A DNA stretch of 64,000 nucleotides from contig UESW01000089.1 in assembly GCA_900491605.1 (NCBI GenBank), positions 36,456 to 100,455 of the forward strand, written 5' to 3'. How positions within the stretch are numbered: the stretch's first letter is position 1; each line of letters starts with the position of its first letter. The DNA comes from Calamus simplicifolius (lineage: Eukaryota; Streptophyta; Magnoliopsida; Arecales; Arecaceae). Of the stretch, positions 35,416 to 46,168 are shown in pieces. The translations under genes and the position numbers were made by a program. The notes under the pieces are model-generated. The model made no database searches. It was not told where the DNA came from and saw only the letters and a list, made by a program, of their open reading frames with translations.

Positions 35416-35487
<72 letters not shown>

Positions 35488-35681
35488 ATCTAACATACGA
35501 TTCTATGTTTGATCAGGTTTGTTGTTTTTTTGACATGTAATCTCACTAGGCCTATTGAAATTTAAAGCATGAATTAGAGTCAAACAAATCCTTGTTTAGT
35601 TCAGTATCTGGGTTGAAATTCAGCTTAGGCATCCCAAATGCAACTGTAATGAAGGCCTTATTTATTTATGTCGATACATAG
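35217..35681. other. Spacer with CT/TA microsatellite
   Basis: AT-rich unique sequence between two LTRs. A compound microsatellite (CT)n(TA)n lies at 35406-35484. No gene is seen. Confidence 0.7.
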
Positions 35682-37117
35682 TGATGATACTCGATCACCT
35701 TGAGCTGACATTCTTGAGCGTCAGCTAATGCACCATGAACCCGCTGAAAGAACTTTACTTAGTCTTCAAGACCTGCAAGAAGTCTCGAGGACCAGATTTT
35801 CTGGTAGGAACCTCCGACGCTCAAGTTAGTGATCAGGATCACAGCTGCAAGCTTGAGAAAGTTTTTAAAGAGATCGCCTTTTGAATTAGCTGAGTCCCTC
35901 CTTTAGGTCCTCCTCTTACCTATTTTATTCATCTCTTGAGTCTGCATGGCTTGTTCGCTAAGATTGGAATCTCATGATGAGTTAATGCCTTTACAGATAG
36001 AATGTCAGAGCTGGCTGGACTAAATCCGCATCTTCTTATTCAGGGTAATTGGTACTTTACAGCAAGTAATCATCTTTTGAGGCTTATTTAGCTAGAGTCA
36101 TTAAATCTCGCTAATGACTTTTTGGGCTTCACTGACTTGGAAGTTTGTGACTTCATGATATATTATGACTTTTTGAGCTCCATCTGACCAGGGCCATTAA
36201 TGTCGTCTGATGGGTCATGACTTTTGGGGCCTTATATAGTCATAGTCATTAATGTCATCTGATGAGCCGCTACTTTTAGGGGCTCATGCTGGAACTGACG
36301 ACTCCTGTCTTATTAAACCGACAGGGGTCAAGGATAGTGGATAAGCTCAGCTTTGCCCATGCAGAGGCTTATTCAGAAAGCTAGAACAAACCATGAAGAT
36401 AATACAAAAAAGGTACCGATGCCGCCCAGGGGCTGAGGCCACCAAGGAGCCGCCTCGGGCTACCTAAAGACCGCCTCGGGCTACCTAGATACCGCTACCA
36501 TAGCTGGGGCCACCTAGGAATCACCTTGGGTCACTTAGGGACTGCTTCTGTAGCCGAGGCTGCCTAGGAACCGCCTTGGGCTGCCTAGGGACTGCTTTTA
36601 TAGCTGGGGCCACCTAGGAACCATCTCGGGTTGCCTAGGGACTGCTACCGTAGCTGGTGCTGCCTAGGAACCACCTCGGGCCGCCTAGGGACCGCTTTTG
36701 TATATGGAGCCGCCTAGGAACCGCCTCGAGCCGCCTAGGGATCGCTTCTATAGCTGGGGTCGCCTAGGAACCGTCTCGGGCCGCCTAGAGACCGCTTCTA
36801 TAGTCGGAGTCATCTAGGAATCACCTTGGGCCATCTAGGGACTGCTTCTATAGCCAGAGCTACCTAGGAATAGCCTCGAGCTGCCTAGGGACTGCTTCTG
36901 TAGCTAGGGCTACCTAAGAACCGCCTCGGGCCACCTAGGTACGCTTCTGTAGCCGGGGCCACCTAGGAACTACCTCGGGCCACCTAGGGATCGCTTCTGT
37001 AGTTGGAGCTGCCTAGGAACCGCCTTGAGCCATCTCAGGACCGCTTCTGTAGCTGTCCCCGCTGTCAGGTAGCTTCTGGCTGTTAATTCTCACATGGCTT
37101 TTATTAGTCACATCACA
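35682..37117 (-). mobile_element. 3' LTR of the second Tat-type gypsy element
   Basis: Plus-strand left end TGATGATACTCGATCACC, right end TAGTCACATCACA. On the minus strand a polypurine tract (AGAAGCGAGGGGGCA) immediately precedes the LTR start TGTGATGTGAC. CTCCGACGCTCAAG at about 35812 is the same R-U5 signature as at 13637 in the first element. U3 carries a 50-bp tandem array (36415-37050). Length is about 1.44 kb. Orientation agrees with the integrase at 41330-42118. Confidence 0.65.
36415..37050. repeat. U3 tandem array, 50-bp unit
   Basis: About twelve units of roughly 50 bp built from CCTAGGAACCGCCTCGGGCC and GCCTAGGGACCGCTTCTGTA followed by GCTGGGGC. CCTAGG palindromes bracket each half unit. 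Confidence 0.9.
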
Positions 37118-37275
37118 TGCCCCCTCGCTTCTGAGTCTTGGCACTCACATGCGCGGTGCTTGCTAAGAGAAAGGAGCGTAAAAAAATTTCCCTTTAGTTA
37201 AATCTTGTGCGCTGTACATTAATGAAGGTAGGCGCGTGTCCTTAGAGAAGTAGAGTCTCCTCAAAGTCCTTTCGT

Positions 37276-37282
37276 TATTTAA
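37276..37282 (+). promoter_or_regulatory. TATA box of antisense ORF, second gypsy element
   Basis: TATTTAA, about 370 bp upstream of the ATG at 37648, in the space between the 3' LTR and the antisense ORF. Together with the intron structure it suggests an independent promoter. Confidence 0.45.
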
Positions 37283-37647
37283 GGATAGTATTGGGTGTAG
37301 CATGGCCCGCAAGCGGATTGAGGAAAATGCCTCATGACCAGCAAGAAAGGCAAGGCATCATAATTGGATTACTCTGGTGGCGTCCTGTCATTGGGCACAG
37401 ATTGTACCCCCTATGTAATCCACAAACACTTGGGCGATAGCCCTGCCCCTTCAGTTCTACTTTTTATGATGGGCAAGACTTTCAAAATTTGGGGATTAAT
37501 ACTGTCATGCCCGTCTCCTCAGCCTTCTAGTACCTTCATTATCTTCTCCATGTTTCCTTCACCTTCTGAATACTGAGCTCTTTTTGCTTCCATTCCTTCG
37601 ATTCAAGGTCAGTTTCTTTTGCTTTTCTATCTTTTCTTTTCTTCCTC

Positions 37648-39906
37648 ATGGATCCTCGCCCTGATAGAAAAGGTAAAAAACCTTTAGTTGAACCTTTTAG
37701 GGAGAAAATCCTTCAGGCCCACCATTGGGCCCCCAGTGGCGTCTCCATCCGCGGTCGCCCAGCAATTGCTGCTCGACCTCGGCTAGGGCTCCCTTTCTAG
37801 CACCTAGGGCTTCTCCTCCACCCTCTAGGGCATCGCCTTCATCATCTCCTCGGCATCTCCTCCAATTGTTGAGTCCAAACCCATGGGTCTAGAAGGGATA
37901 CGCTCCATCATGAAGGATTGGGACATAGAAAGACTTAGGGTGAAGTACAGTATATCCGACAGTGTGTATCTGTCCATACCTTGGCATAGTGACAAGGTAA
38001 CCTATGGTTGGTCCAATAGAGTCGCTTTGTATGAGGAATTCTTCAAGAGTGGATTCGTCTTCCTTTTCATCCTTTCTTTCTAAACCTTTTAGATAGGTAT
38101 GATCTTGTCCTGGCACAATTAACTCCGAATTCCATCCGGATCATTTACACATTCATAGTTCTTTGTCATTTTTATGGGGCTTCTGCCCAAGTTTCTATAT
38201 TTCTGGCTTTGTATAAGCTCTGAAATCCTAAGAAAAATGGATGGTGGAGCTTTGCTTTCCGGCCTAAGAGAGTCCTCAAATTAGACTTACCATCTAAGGT
38301 TAAGGAATGAAAGTCTCGATTCTTTTATGTTCATGTAGAGGGGTTGAGGACATTGATCCTGGAGATTCCCTAACATCAGTCCTAATAAGAACTCGATTAT
38401 AAAAGAAAGAGATCGAGAGCTTTTCAACACCCTCATATCTTCTATCATCCCCCCTGTGTGGTGTTACTATCGGAGGATAACCTCTGCGAAGCCCTCGCAG
38501 CGCCAGCATCGCCATCACTGGCACTTGATGAGCGCCACCTTCTCCGATTACTAGCTGCAGCATATCTTTTTTTTTTTTTAACTCTATCCCTTTGTGCAGA
38601 GATGAGGTTCTCCCCCAACTTCTCGTGAAGGGCCTTAAGAAAAGAAAGAAGGCTGTTGGTGATCCGGCGGGAGCGGCACCTAAGAAACCTCAGCGGACAG
38701 AGCAGGGCAAGTCACCCTGACCCTTCATGGCTTTGTCCGTGACTCCCGAGGTCACCTTGGTGGGGGAATCGAGAAGGGAGGATCCCCCTCCGAAACATCC
38801 TCGACCGGGGTTCCTCCTACTGAGGCTGAGGCGGAGCCACCGAGAGAAATACCCTCGGCCCCTGCCGAACCCGAGGGTGAGGCCATGCCAGAAGCGAGAG
38901 TGGTGACACCCCCGGCACGTGGAACTAGAGATGACCACTCTTCGATTGCTCACCCAACTTCAGAGGAGGTGGGGGTGTCACCCGATGACGTCCCTCTCAG
39001 CCGATCATCCAGGGCCACTGCGATGCATCGAGGCCGCTTGGCGAAGCGCCTTATGAGTCATTCGATCTTCCAAATTTTTAGGCTGAGCTTCGGCATCATC
39101 CGTTGGAGAAATCCCTTGATACCCTCTTCACCACTGTCCTCCAAGTAAGTATGCTAATCTTTACCTCTTTGATTGAACATAGGCTATATTCTAACCATTG
39201 ATGCGCACAGGTATCCAACAGTGTTTTTGTCCTTTGGGGTGCCTGCACAGAAAGCTCCAGCAGTCGCAGGTGTGCCCAGTTCGAGCTGACTGCTCTTAAG
39301 GCCCGGGTTGATGAGTTGACCTAGGAACTGTTCGAGGTCAAGGTTTGGGAGGCGACAATGTTAGGCGCACTGCAAGCTATCAAAGAGGAGGGCCAATCTC
39401 ACAAGGTTCGGACTGAGGAGGCTGAAACGAAAGCCAGGGTTACCGAGGCCAAGTTGGCCGAAGCCATGTCAAGGCTGAGGCCAATAGAAGAGAAATTGGA
39501 GGATGCCCTCCTCAGAGCGGATCATGCTGAGGATAGGGTGGACGCGGCTAAGTCTGAAGCCCGAGCCACCATGGAAAAGCTGGCTTCAGTTGAGGCAGAG
39601 GTTCGGGATGTCTTGGAAAAATTAACCGCCGTCGAGGCTCAAGCTATGGAGAAAGTGGCAGCCACCTTGGTCGAAGCTTTAATGAAGGTTAGCACCGTTG
39701 AACATTGGGCTCGGGAGGCCGTGGAACTCTATAAAGGTTCCACAGATTTTGCCGCTGAGTTCAGCGAGGCAGCCATCGATGCATACGCTCAGGGTTTTAG
39801 AAGTGTAAGGAAAAAATCTCTCGAGCTTATAAATTAAGTGGCCTTGAAGATATTCAGCCTGAGGATGAGGACGCCGAGGACGGGCCAGGACTCGCCGAGC
39901 CTTAGG
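37648..39906 (+). pseudogene. Antisense extra ORF of the second gypsy element (putative gypsy type transposon domain plus coiled coil)
   Basis: The likely ATG at 37648 reads MDPRPDRKGKKPLVEPF. After a Pro-rich, frame-shifted stretch comes GIRSIMKDWDIERLRVKY (37890) and a broken domain with EEFFKSGF, LAQLTPNSIRIIYTFIVLCH (about 38107-38170) and KKNGWWSFAFRPKRVLKLDL (about 38230-38290). That is the layout of the Pfam family named putative gypsy type transposon (PF04195 as I recall). An intron appears to end near 38600. An acidic region (38720-39145) and a long Ala/Glu-rich coiled coil follow (39358-39837: LADVEDRVDAAKSEARATME-like heptads), then DIQPEDEDAEDGPGLAEP and TAG at 39904. A stop after DELT at about 39321 and several frame changes mark decay. 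It is antisense to pol and convergent with it. Confidence 0.7.
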
Positions 39907-40285
39907 TTTAGTTTCTTTCTTCTTCTTTTTTTTTCTTATTTTTTTTACTATATCTTGTAACCCAAACAACATTGGTCTTTTTGTATGATAATGAAATTAA
40001 TGAAAAGGCATTTTTAATAGCAACACTTATTGCTCAAATTTCATAACTTCTTCGCTAGCAATGCTTTGGTCTTTTGAGCAATCATACTTTGGCTTTTGGC
40101 TTTTGGCCTTTGAATTTAATCAAAATATGCCTTCGTTTCTGTAAATATGCTTAGAAATTGGCCGGCTTAACCTGCGGTCTTCATGGGGGCGTTTAGGTTC
40201 GTATTTGCATCTTCGGTTTTTGCCAGGATGTTCATTGGCATCGATCATCATCCTAGGGTATCATGTCCTTAGGGTTTTTCACACC
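39907..40285. other. 3' flank of the antisense ORF
   Basis: T-rich sequence with AATGAAATTAATGAAAA near 39990-40010, probably the 3' UTR and poly(A) region. Unique sequence follows up to the tandem array. Confidence 0.4.
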
Positions 40286-41280
40286 GGCCCAGGAGTTTGA
40301 CTCAGGACCGCTGAGAACATAGGACTTGAACCATCGGAGGTTTCTCGCTTCGATCCAGAGGTTCGACTCGGGGCCGCTGAGACCACATGACTTGAACCAT
40401 CGGAAGTTTCTCGCGTCGGTTCGGGATGTCTATGATCTCGGGACCGCCAAGGTCCTTTTGAAAAGTACTATAGGGGTATCTCGCGCCAGCTCGAGAGTTT
40501 GAGTCAGGGCCGCCGAGACCACAGGACTTGAACCATCGGAGGTTTTTCACACCGGTCCGGGATGTCTATGATCTCGGAACCAACGAGGACCTTTTGAAAA
40601 CTACCATAGGGGTTTGTCACGCTGGCCCGGGAGTTTGACTCGGAGTCGCTGAGACCACAAGACTTGAACCATCGGAGGTTTCTCGCATCGGTCCAGGGTT
40701 TCTATGATCTTGGGACCGCCAAGGTCCTTTTGAAAATTACCATGAGGGTTTCTCACGCCGGCCCGGAAGTTTGACTCGGGGCCGCCAAGACCACAGGACT
40801 TGAACTATCGGAGGTTTCTCGCGTTGGTCTGGGGTATCTATGATCTCGGGACCACCGAGGTCCTTTTGAAAACTATCGTGGGGTTTCTCATGCCGGCCTG
40901 GGAGTTTGACTCGAGGCCGCGGAGACCACATGACTTGAACCACCCGAGGTTTCTCGCACCAGTCTGGGGTGTCTATGATCTCGGGACCACCGAGGTCCTT
41001 TTGAAAACTATTATGGAGGTTTCTCACGCCAATCTAAGAGTTTAACTTGGGGCCATTGAGACCATAGGACTTGAACCATCGAAGATTTCTCATGGTAGTT
41101 CGGGGTGTCTATGATCTCGGGATCGCCGAGGTCCTTGTGAAAACTACTACTGGGGTTTCTCGTGCCGGCCTGGGAGTTTGACTCGGGACCATCGATACCA
41201 CAGGACTTGAACCATCGAAGGTTTCTCGCTTCGGTTCGGGGTATCTATGATCTCGAAATCATCGAGGTCCTTTTGAAAAC
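40286..41280. repeat. Tandem array in the second gypsy element, about 140-bp unit
   Basis: About seven copies of a unit that includes GACTTGAACCATCGGAGG, GTCTATGATCTCGGGACCGC and CGAGGTCCTTTTGAAAACTA, and TTTGACTCGGGGCCGCCGAG. Two dyads per unit (CTCGG..CCGAG) show paired variants: CTCAG..CTGAG near 40300, CTTGG..CCAAG near 40708, CTCGA..TCGAG near 41253. It occupies the same place, between antisense ORF and integrase, as arrays A and B in the first element. Confidence 0.88.
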
Positions 41281-41329
41281 TTTTATTTTGAATAGAGAAA
41301 TAGGATAAAAAACTCTCTTTTATAATTAT

Positions 41330-42118
41330 TGGTTAAGTACACTCACTATTAGTAATATCAGCGAAGATTATTTGCATTCCAAGTACGTGGAATCGACTGT
41401 CCATCTATCCCTTCAAGTCTATAAGCTCCTCGATGAAGAGCTTTCATGACCCAATATGGTCCCTCTCAATTTGGGGATAGCTTGCCTCCTTCAGTCGATT
41501 TAGATATTTCAGCTCTTCTCAGGATTAGATCTCCGGGGTAGATCGTCTTGGAATGGACTCGGGCATTATAATATTTTGCCGCTCGTTGGCGAAATATGGC
41601 CATCCTGAGTCGCGTAAGATCCTAGGTTTTATCAATGAAGTCTAGATTAGCCCTCAGTTGATCAGAGTTGTCTTCATCTTTATATAGCTCCACTCGGGGA
41701 CTGGAAAGACCAATCTCCACCGGGATGACCGCTTCAGATCCAAAGATGAGGCTTAAAGGAGTCTCTCCCACGGGGACTCTAGGAGTCGTATGATATGCCC
41801 ACAATATGCTTAGGAGTTTCTTCACCCATCTGCCTTTAAGCTCATCCAATCGAGTTCTGAGTCCTCGAAGGATGGTTCGATTCATAACTTCTGCCTTCCC
41901 ATTAGTCTGTGGATTTCCAACAGAAGTAAATCGGTGACATATACCTAGCTCGGTGCAAAAGACTTTAAATGCCGAATTATCGAACTAGCAACCATTATCA
42001 GTGATTATGGTATAAGGTAGACCAAACTGACAGATGATAGATTTTAAAATAATGCCTTCACCTTACTCTTGGTGATCTTGGCTAACGCCTCAACTTCGAC
42101 CCATTTGTTGAAATAGTT
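41330..42118 (-). pseudogene. Truncated integrase of the second gypsy element
   Basis: On the minus strand: CRFGLPHTIITDNG-like ghost near 42000, MNRTILRGLRTRLDELKGRW (41885 downward), YHTTPRVPVGETPLSLIFGS, AVIPVEIGLSSPRVELYKDE, then the C-terminal part to about 41330 with GDLILRR and EGPYW-like ghosts. It is cut at 42118 by the copia LTR. The N-terminal integrase, RT and gag should lie beyond that insertion but are not present at its other end. Premature stops are common. Confidence 0.78.
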
Positions 42119-43695
42119 TGTTGGCCCAGATGGCAACCCAAGAGGGGGTGGTGAATTGGGTTCTTAAAAATTTAATCTTTTAAAAACTATGTGCTTTGGA
42201 ATAAATGAGATTAAGTGCAGGATAAATATTAGGCACAAATAAAGAGATAGAGTGAGAGAGTCAAAACACGACAAATACAAGGATTTTATAATGGTTCGGT
42301 GTATCCAACACCTACGTCCACTCCCAAGTATCACATGGGTCCACACTATAATCTATTTGATTACAACCGAGTTGTTTTACAAGCTCACAACTCAAAACTT
42401 ATTGTTTCCCCCCGGGATTACAATGAACCCAGCTGGTTTTTCGGCTCACCAGCACAAAACCCAACTACAAGCTATCCTTAGCTTGTACCGAGGTATACCA
42501 CCTCCACTAATTTAATCCCTTGATTGAACTAGTCAACAACTATGAAAAATAGAGTTTACAATATAAGACAGCTCCTTAAGTGAGAAAATATGCAATTAAA
42601 TAAACAAGGGTAAGAAAAGCCTTTTTTGAAGCGAATTTGATTTGAGCTTTTCTTCTTTTCTCTTCTTCTTTGAAATGTTGAATCATGCCTCAGCTCAGAT
42701 TCTTCACAAAGATTACAGTTGAGAAGTTGAAAAAATCAGGGCTTTTGCTTTCTTTTTCTTCACTTAGAAAATCCTTCGATTTTGAACTTGAATGCCTTGG
42801 ATTTCTCTTTGGACTCTCTTGGATTGGTTGATGTAAGCTCTGAGTCTTTCCTTTTGATTTCTCTCTCAAGATTTTTGGATTTTTTACAAAATATTTCCTT
42901 TTCCTTTTTCTATTTTTTCTCTCTATTCCTATCTCTTTCAAACGGACAGTTTTTCCCTCTTTTTATAGATCTCCTTAATCCAAGTTTTAGGTGGGAAATA
43001 TAGCCGTTGGAGATGTTTGGATTTTTCTACACATAAAAAAATAGCTGTTAGAGGTTAGGTGAAAAGAAATCTTACTGTTGAAGTACGTTCTAACAGATAA
43101 AAAATCCATTCCTAACAGGTTAGAGTCGGCTCCAACTTTTTAGGTGTCGGCTCCAAGTCGGGTGTTCAAAAATAGTAAAGAAAAAGTTGTTGGAGAGTCG
43201 GCTCCGAGAAAGAAAAGTGTCGACTTGTCGCTTTCGGGAGTCGGCTTTAGAAACTGTAAGTGTCGGCTCCAGAAAAGTTCATAAAACACGCTCTTTGTTC
43301 TCAGGTTAGAGTCGGCTCCAGAAACTCAGGTGTCAGCTCCCTAAATCTCAGGTGTTGGCTCCAAATTCTAGGTGTCGGCTCCAAAAACTAAAAGAATGCA
43401 CTTCTCTGTATCTCAGGTTGGAGTCGGCTCCGAAACCTTGGGTGTCAACTCCAACCGTGCCAAAATCCCAGAAACCTTCTGATACGCCTTGGGGTCGGCT
43501 CCTGACTATTTGGGTGTCGACTCCAGGCTCTGAACTTTAAAAATTTCTTTTAAAACATTGATTCAAAACATGTTTCTTTATTCTTTTGATTGATCAAATA
43601 TTTTTAATCCCTGAAACACTTGTTAAATCTATTAGAAACAAAATGAATATACTCATGTCTTTTATTAATCATCAAAATCAATAATTGGGTCAACA
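42119..43695 (-). mobile_element. 3' LTR of SIRE-like copia element
   Basis: Plus-strand ends are TGTTGGCCCAGATGG and TTGGGTCAACA, so the minus-strand LTR runs TGTTGACCCA..TGGGCCAACA. A polypurine tract (AAAAAAGGGGAGATTG on the minus strand, about 43696-43712) adjoins the U3 side. Length is 1577 bp. U3 (right part) holds a GTCGGCTCC array at 43125-43530. The element is inserted in the integrase of the second gypsy element. Confidence 0.9.
43125..43530. repeat. U3 array of GAGTCGGCTCC / GGTGTCGGCTCC motifs
   Basis: About sixteen motifs alternating GAGTCGGCTCC and GGTGTCGGCTCC with A/T-rich spacers, at irregular 15-40 bp intervals. GGAG-TCGG-CTCC is itself a short dyad. The same alternating motif recurs at 45770-45980 just upstream of the element's extra ORF. 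Confidence 0.85.
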
Positions 43696-43712
43696 ATCTC
43701 CCCTTTTTGATG
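43696..43712 (-). other. Polypurine tract of the copia element
   Basis: Minus-strand AAAAAAGGGGAGATTG directly abuts the LTR start TGTTGACCC. This is the primer site for plus-strand DNA synthesis. Confidence 0.85.
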
Positions 43713-44314
43713 ATTATAAAAACATGAGTATATGCATGATTAAACAATAAGATTTTCAAATCAAATTTCTTAAATATTTATTCCTCACAGGTAAGCTCCC
43801 CTGAATGAGGTAGCTCCCCCTATGATACTCAATTTAACATCCATTCTTTCCTTTTAACAGTAAACTTTTAATGTTTGATACCAATTAAACAGTTATATCA
43901 ATTTTAACATCTATTCATCCTTTCAATGCATATATGACAATTAATTAAGCTTAATTGTTCCAATACAATCCAATGCATCTACAAATATGCAATTAAATAC
44001 TCTTCCCTTTTATAACTTTCAATGCATATACGACTATCAATAACTTCTCCCCTTTTTTGTAATCAACAAAAAGTTACGAAGTTTTAAGTGAAATGACAAA
44101 ATTGATAGATGCTTCAAAGATCAAATGACATTCATTAAGTATCAAATAAGTTCATTACATCATAATGTCAAACATTACATCATATTGCAAAAAGAAACTT
44201 CATTACATCAAAACTTCATTACATTAGAACTTTTAATAAAAACATCAAACTAGACTAAGCATCATCTTTCAATAACATCAAAGAAACTTCATTACAATAA
44301 ATCAAAAGTTAGTT

Positions 44315-45666
44315 CTAATGAGTCTTTGCAAATCTTCTAATATTCTTCCCCTTCACTCTGAGTTCTAATAAATCCTTCAGTCTTCTATCAACAAATGCAC
44401 ATGCAGTCATAATTCTAAAGCTCAGCATTGCATTTGGAATAAGTCTCTGAGTCTCCACCAATATCTTTAAGTTCTTCAAAAATGTTCTTGAGATCATTCT
44501 TTAAGGATTCAGCGGAGGCTCCAAGCGTAGATTCAATTTTGCCAATTCTTTCATCCAAAGAATAGAGGGTCTCTCTTAAGTTCATGAATTGGCTATCTAG
44601 CTCAGATTTCATCTCTTCCTTGTGAGTAGCAAAAATACTTTAAGCTTTCTAACTGAATATCAGAAAAACCAATAGATGACTGATCAAAAGTAGAAGGAAT
44701 AGGTGGAGCTGGAGGTACATTCTGACTGGGCTCTGGTGAGCTGTGTCTCACAGATGGTCCTGCCTCAAAAGGGCCAGGCACATTAGTCTCAGCAACCCTA
44801 TCTCCAGTATGACCTTTTCTCTCCCATTTACCATCCACTTTCACAAATCCCATCCTGTGCACAGTGGCTAAGCTGTAGTAGTCAGTGTGCCTAAGGTTCT
44901 TCGATGGCTCATTCTCAGAAATAACTACTCCTTGACTTCTAAAAACCAAGGTTAGGATCATCCCATAAGGCAGTGAAGATCTCCTCTTGCCCCCGGCCTC
45001 AGCCATATACCATATCATCATTCCAGCAAGATTTATTGGCTGACCCATCAAGATACTATCCATACACAATGTCTCGCTCTGAGACATACTCAAACGGCCA
45101 GTCTTGGGAAATAGAATCCTACTACAAATGTTATGCAACAGCCTAAGCTCAAGTGGCAATTGGTTTGCCCTAACCTCTTCAAATTCAGTTATTTCTCTTC
45201 CTAACATTCTTGATAAAGCAGCTGATCTCTCACTGTGAATGTTTGCAACAAATCCAGTACAGGAATACTTAACAGATTTCCTAAAATTTGAAAAGTAAGA
45301 TGAATTCTCTTTCCTCTTACTGAACTAACAATTCCACCATCTCCTCTAGATAAATTCAGGTAAAATTCTTTAACAAGAGCTGGATAAGTAGGAACATCCA
45401 AAGAACAAACTTTATCCCAACCGAGTTCTTTAATCTGTCTACCAATGTCAAAACCCTCGGCTTCAAAGAAATCAAAATCTACTTTCCTACCCATGGTAAT
45501 AACTCGCCCAGCAAGGGTATCTACCTGTGGAGAGGAGGGGCCAGGATTATCTGAGGAGTTGAAGAGGAATCATCACTTGGAGTAGGTTCACGGACGGGAT
45601 GCCTAGCCGTACGCTTCCTTGTAGCAACGGGAGCATCAAAGACCGATCCCCTATGCTTAGGTGCCA
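44315..45666 (-). pseudogene. Extra ORF downstream of RNase H in the SIRE-like copia element
   Basis: A minus-strand ORF in the sense orientation after pol. The likely ATG at 45666 starts MAPKHRGSVFDAPVATRKRT. After a frame change near 45545 comes MGRKVDFDFFEAEGFDIG (45494), GWDKVCSLDVPTYPALVKEF and RGKRIHLTFQILGNLLSIPV. From 45207 it continues LPLELRLLHNICSRILFPKT, AGMMIWYMAEAGGKRRSSLP and MGFVKVDGKWERK, then a Pro/Ser-rich linker and a coiled-coil tail (LRETLYSLDERIGKIESTLG, about 44500-44590). The middle resembles the domain annotated in plants as putative plant transposon protein. SIRE/Maximus elements are known for an extra (env-like) ORF at this place. The role is unknown. Three frameshifts as written. 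Confidence 0.62.
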
Positions 45667-45769
45667 TAGAAATCTTAGGGAATGGTTGATTTGAGGAGTA
45701 TTTAGGCTTTGGAAGTTTGGAGAGGGTTTGGGAAGATTTGGAGAGGGTTTGGAGAAGATAAAAATCGAG

Positions 45770-45980
45770 AAGGTGTCGACTCTGCCCTAATATAGTCAAT
45801 TTGGGTCCACCAGGTGTCGACTCCCGCAAAGTCGGGTGTCGACTCCAAGTCGCTAACACAGTTAGCGCCCGAACTGGAGTCGGCTCCACTTAAGCGGGTG
45901 TCGGCTCCAAGGTCAAAGACCGAGAGCGACACAGAAGAGGTGTCGACTCCTCAAATTGAGGTGTCGACTCCACTGACAGT
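45770..45980. repeat. GTCGACTCC/GTCGGCTCC motif cluster upstream of the extra ORF
   Basis: About nine copies of GGTGTCGACTCC or GAGTCGGCTCC in 210 bp, in the gap between the RNase H stop (46169) and the extra ORF ATG (45666). It shows the same alternating motif as in the element's U3 (43125-43530). Confidence 0.8.
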
Positions 45981-46168
45981 TTCAGAGAAAAATAAATGAG
46001 TTTCAAACAGCCGAAACTTGTCAAAATAAGGTCAATAAATTTTAAAAAAAATCTTTGGAATGTGAGGAATCAAATTGCTCAAATGACTAGATAAATTCCT
46101 TAAAATTATGAAAGGAATCTCAAGAAATTGATAGAAATCTAGATAATCATTCCTTAGGGGTTTCAAAA

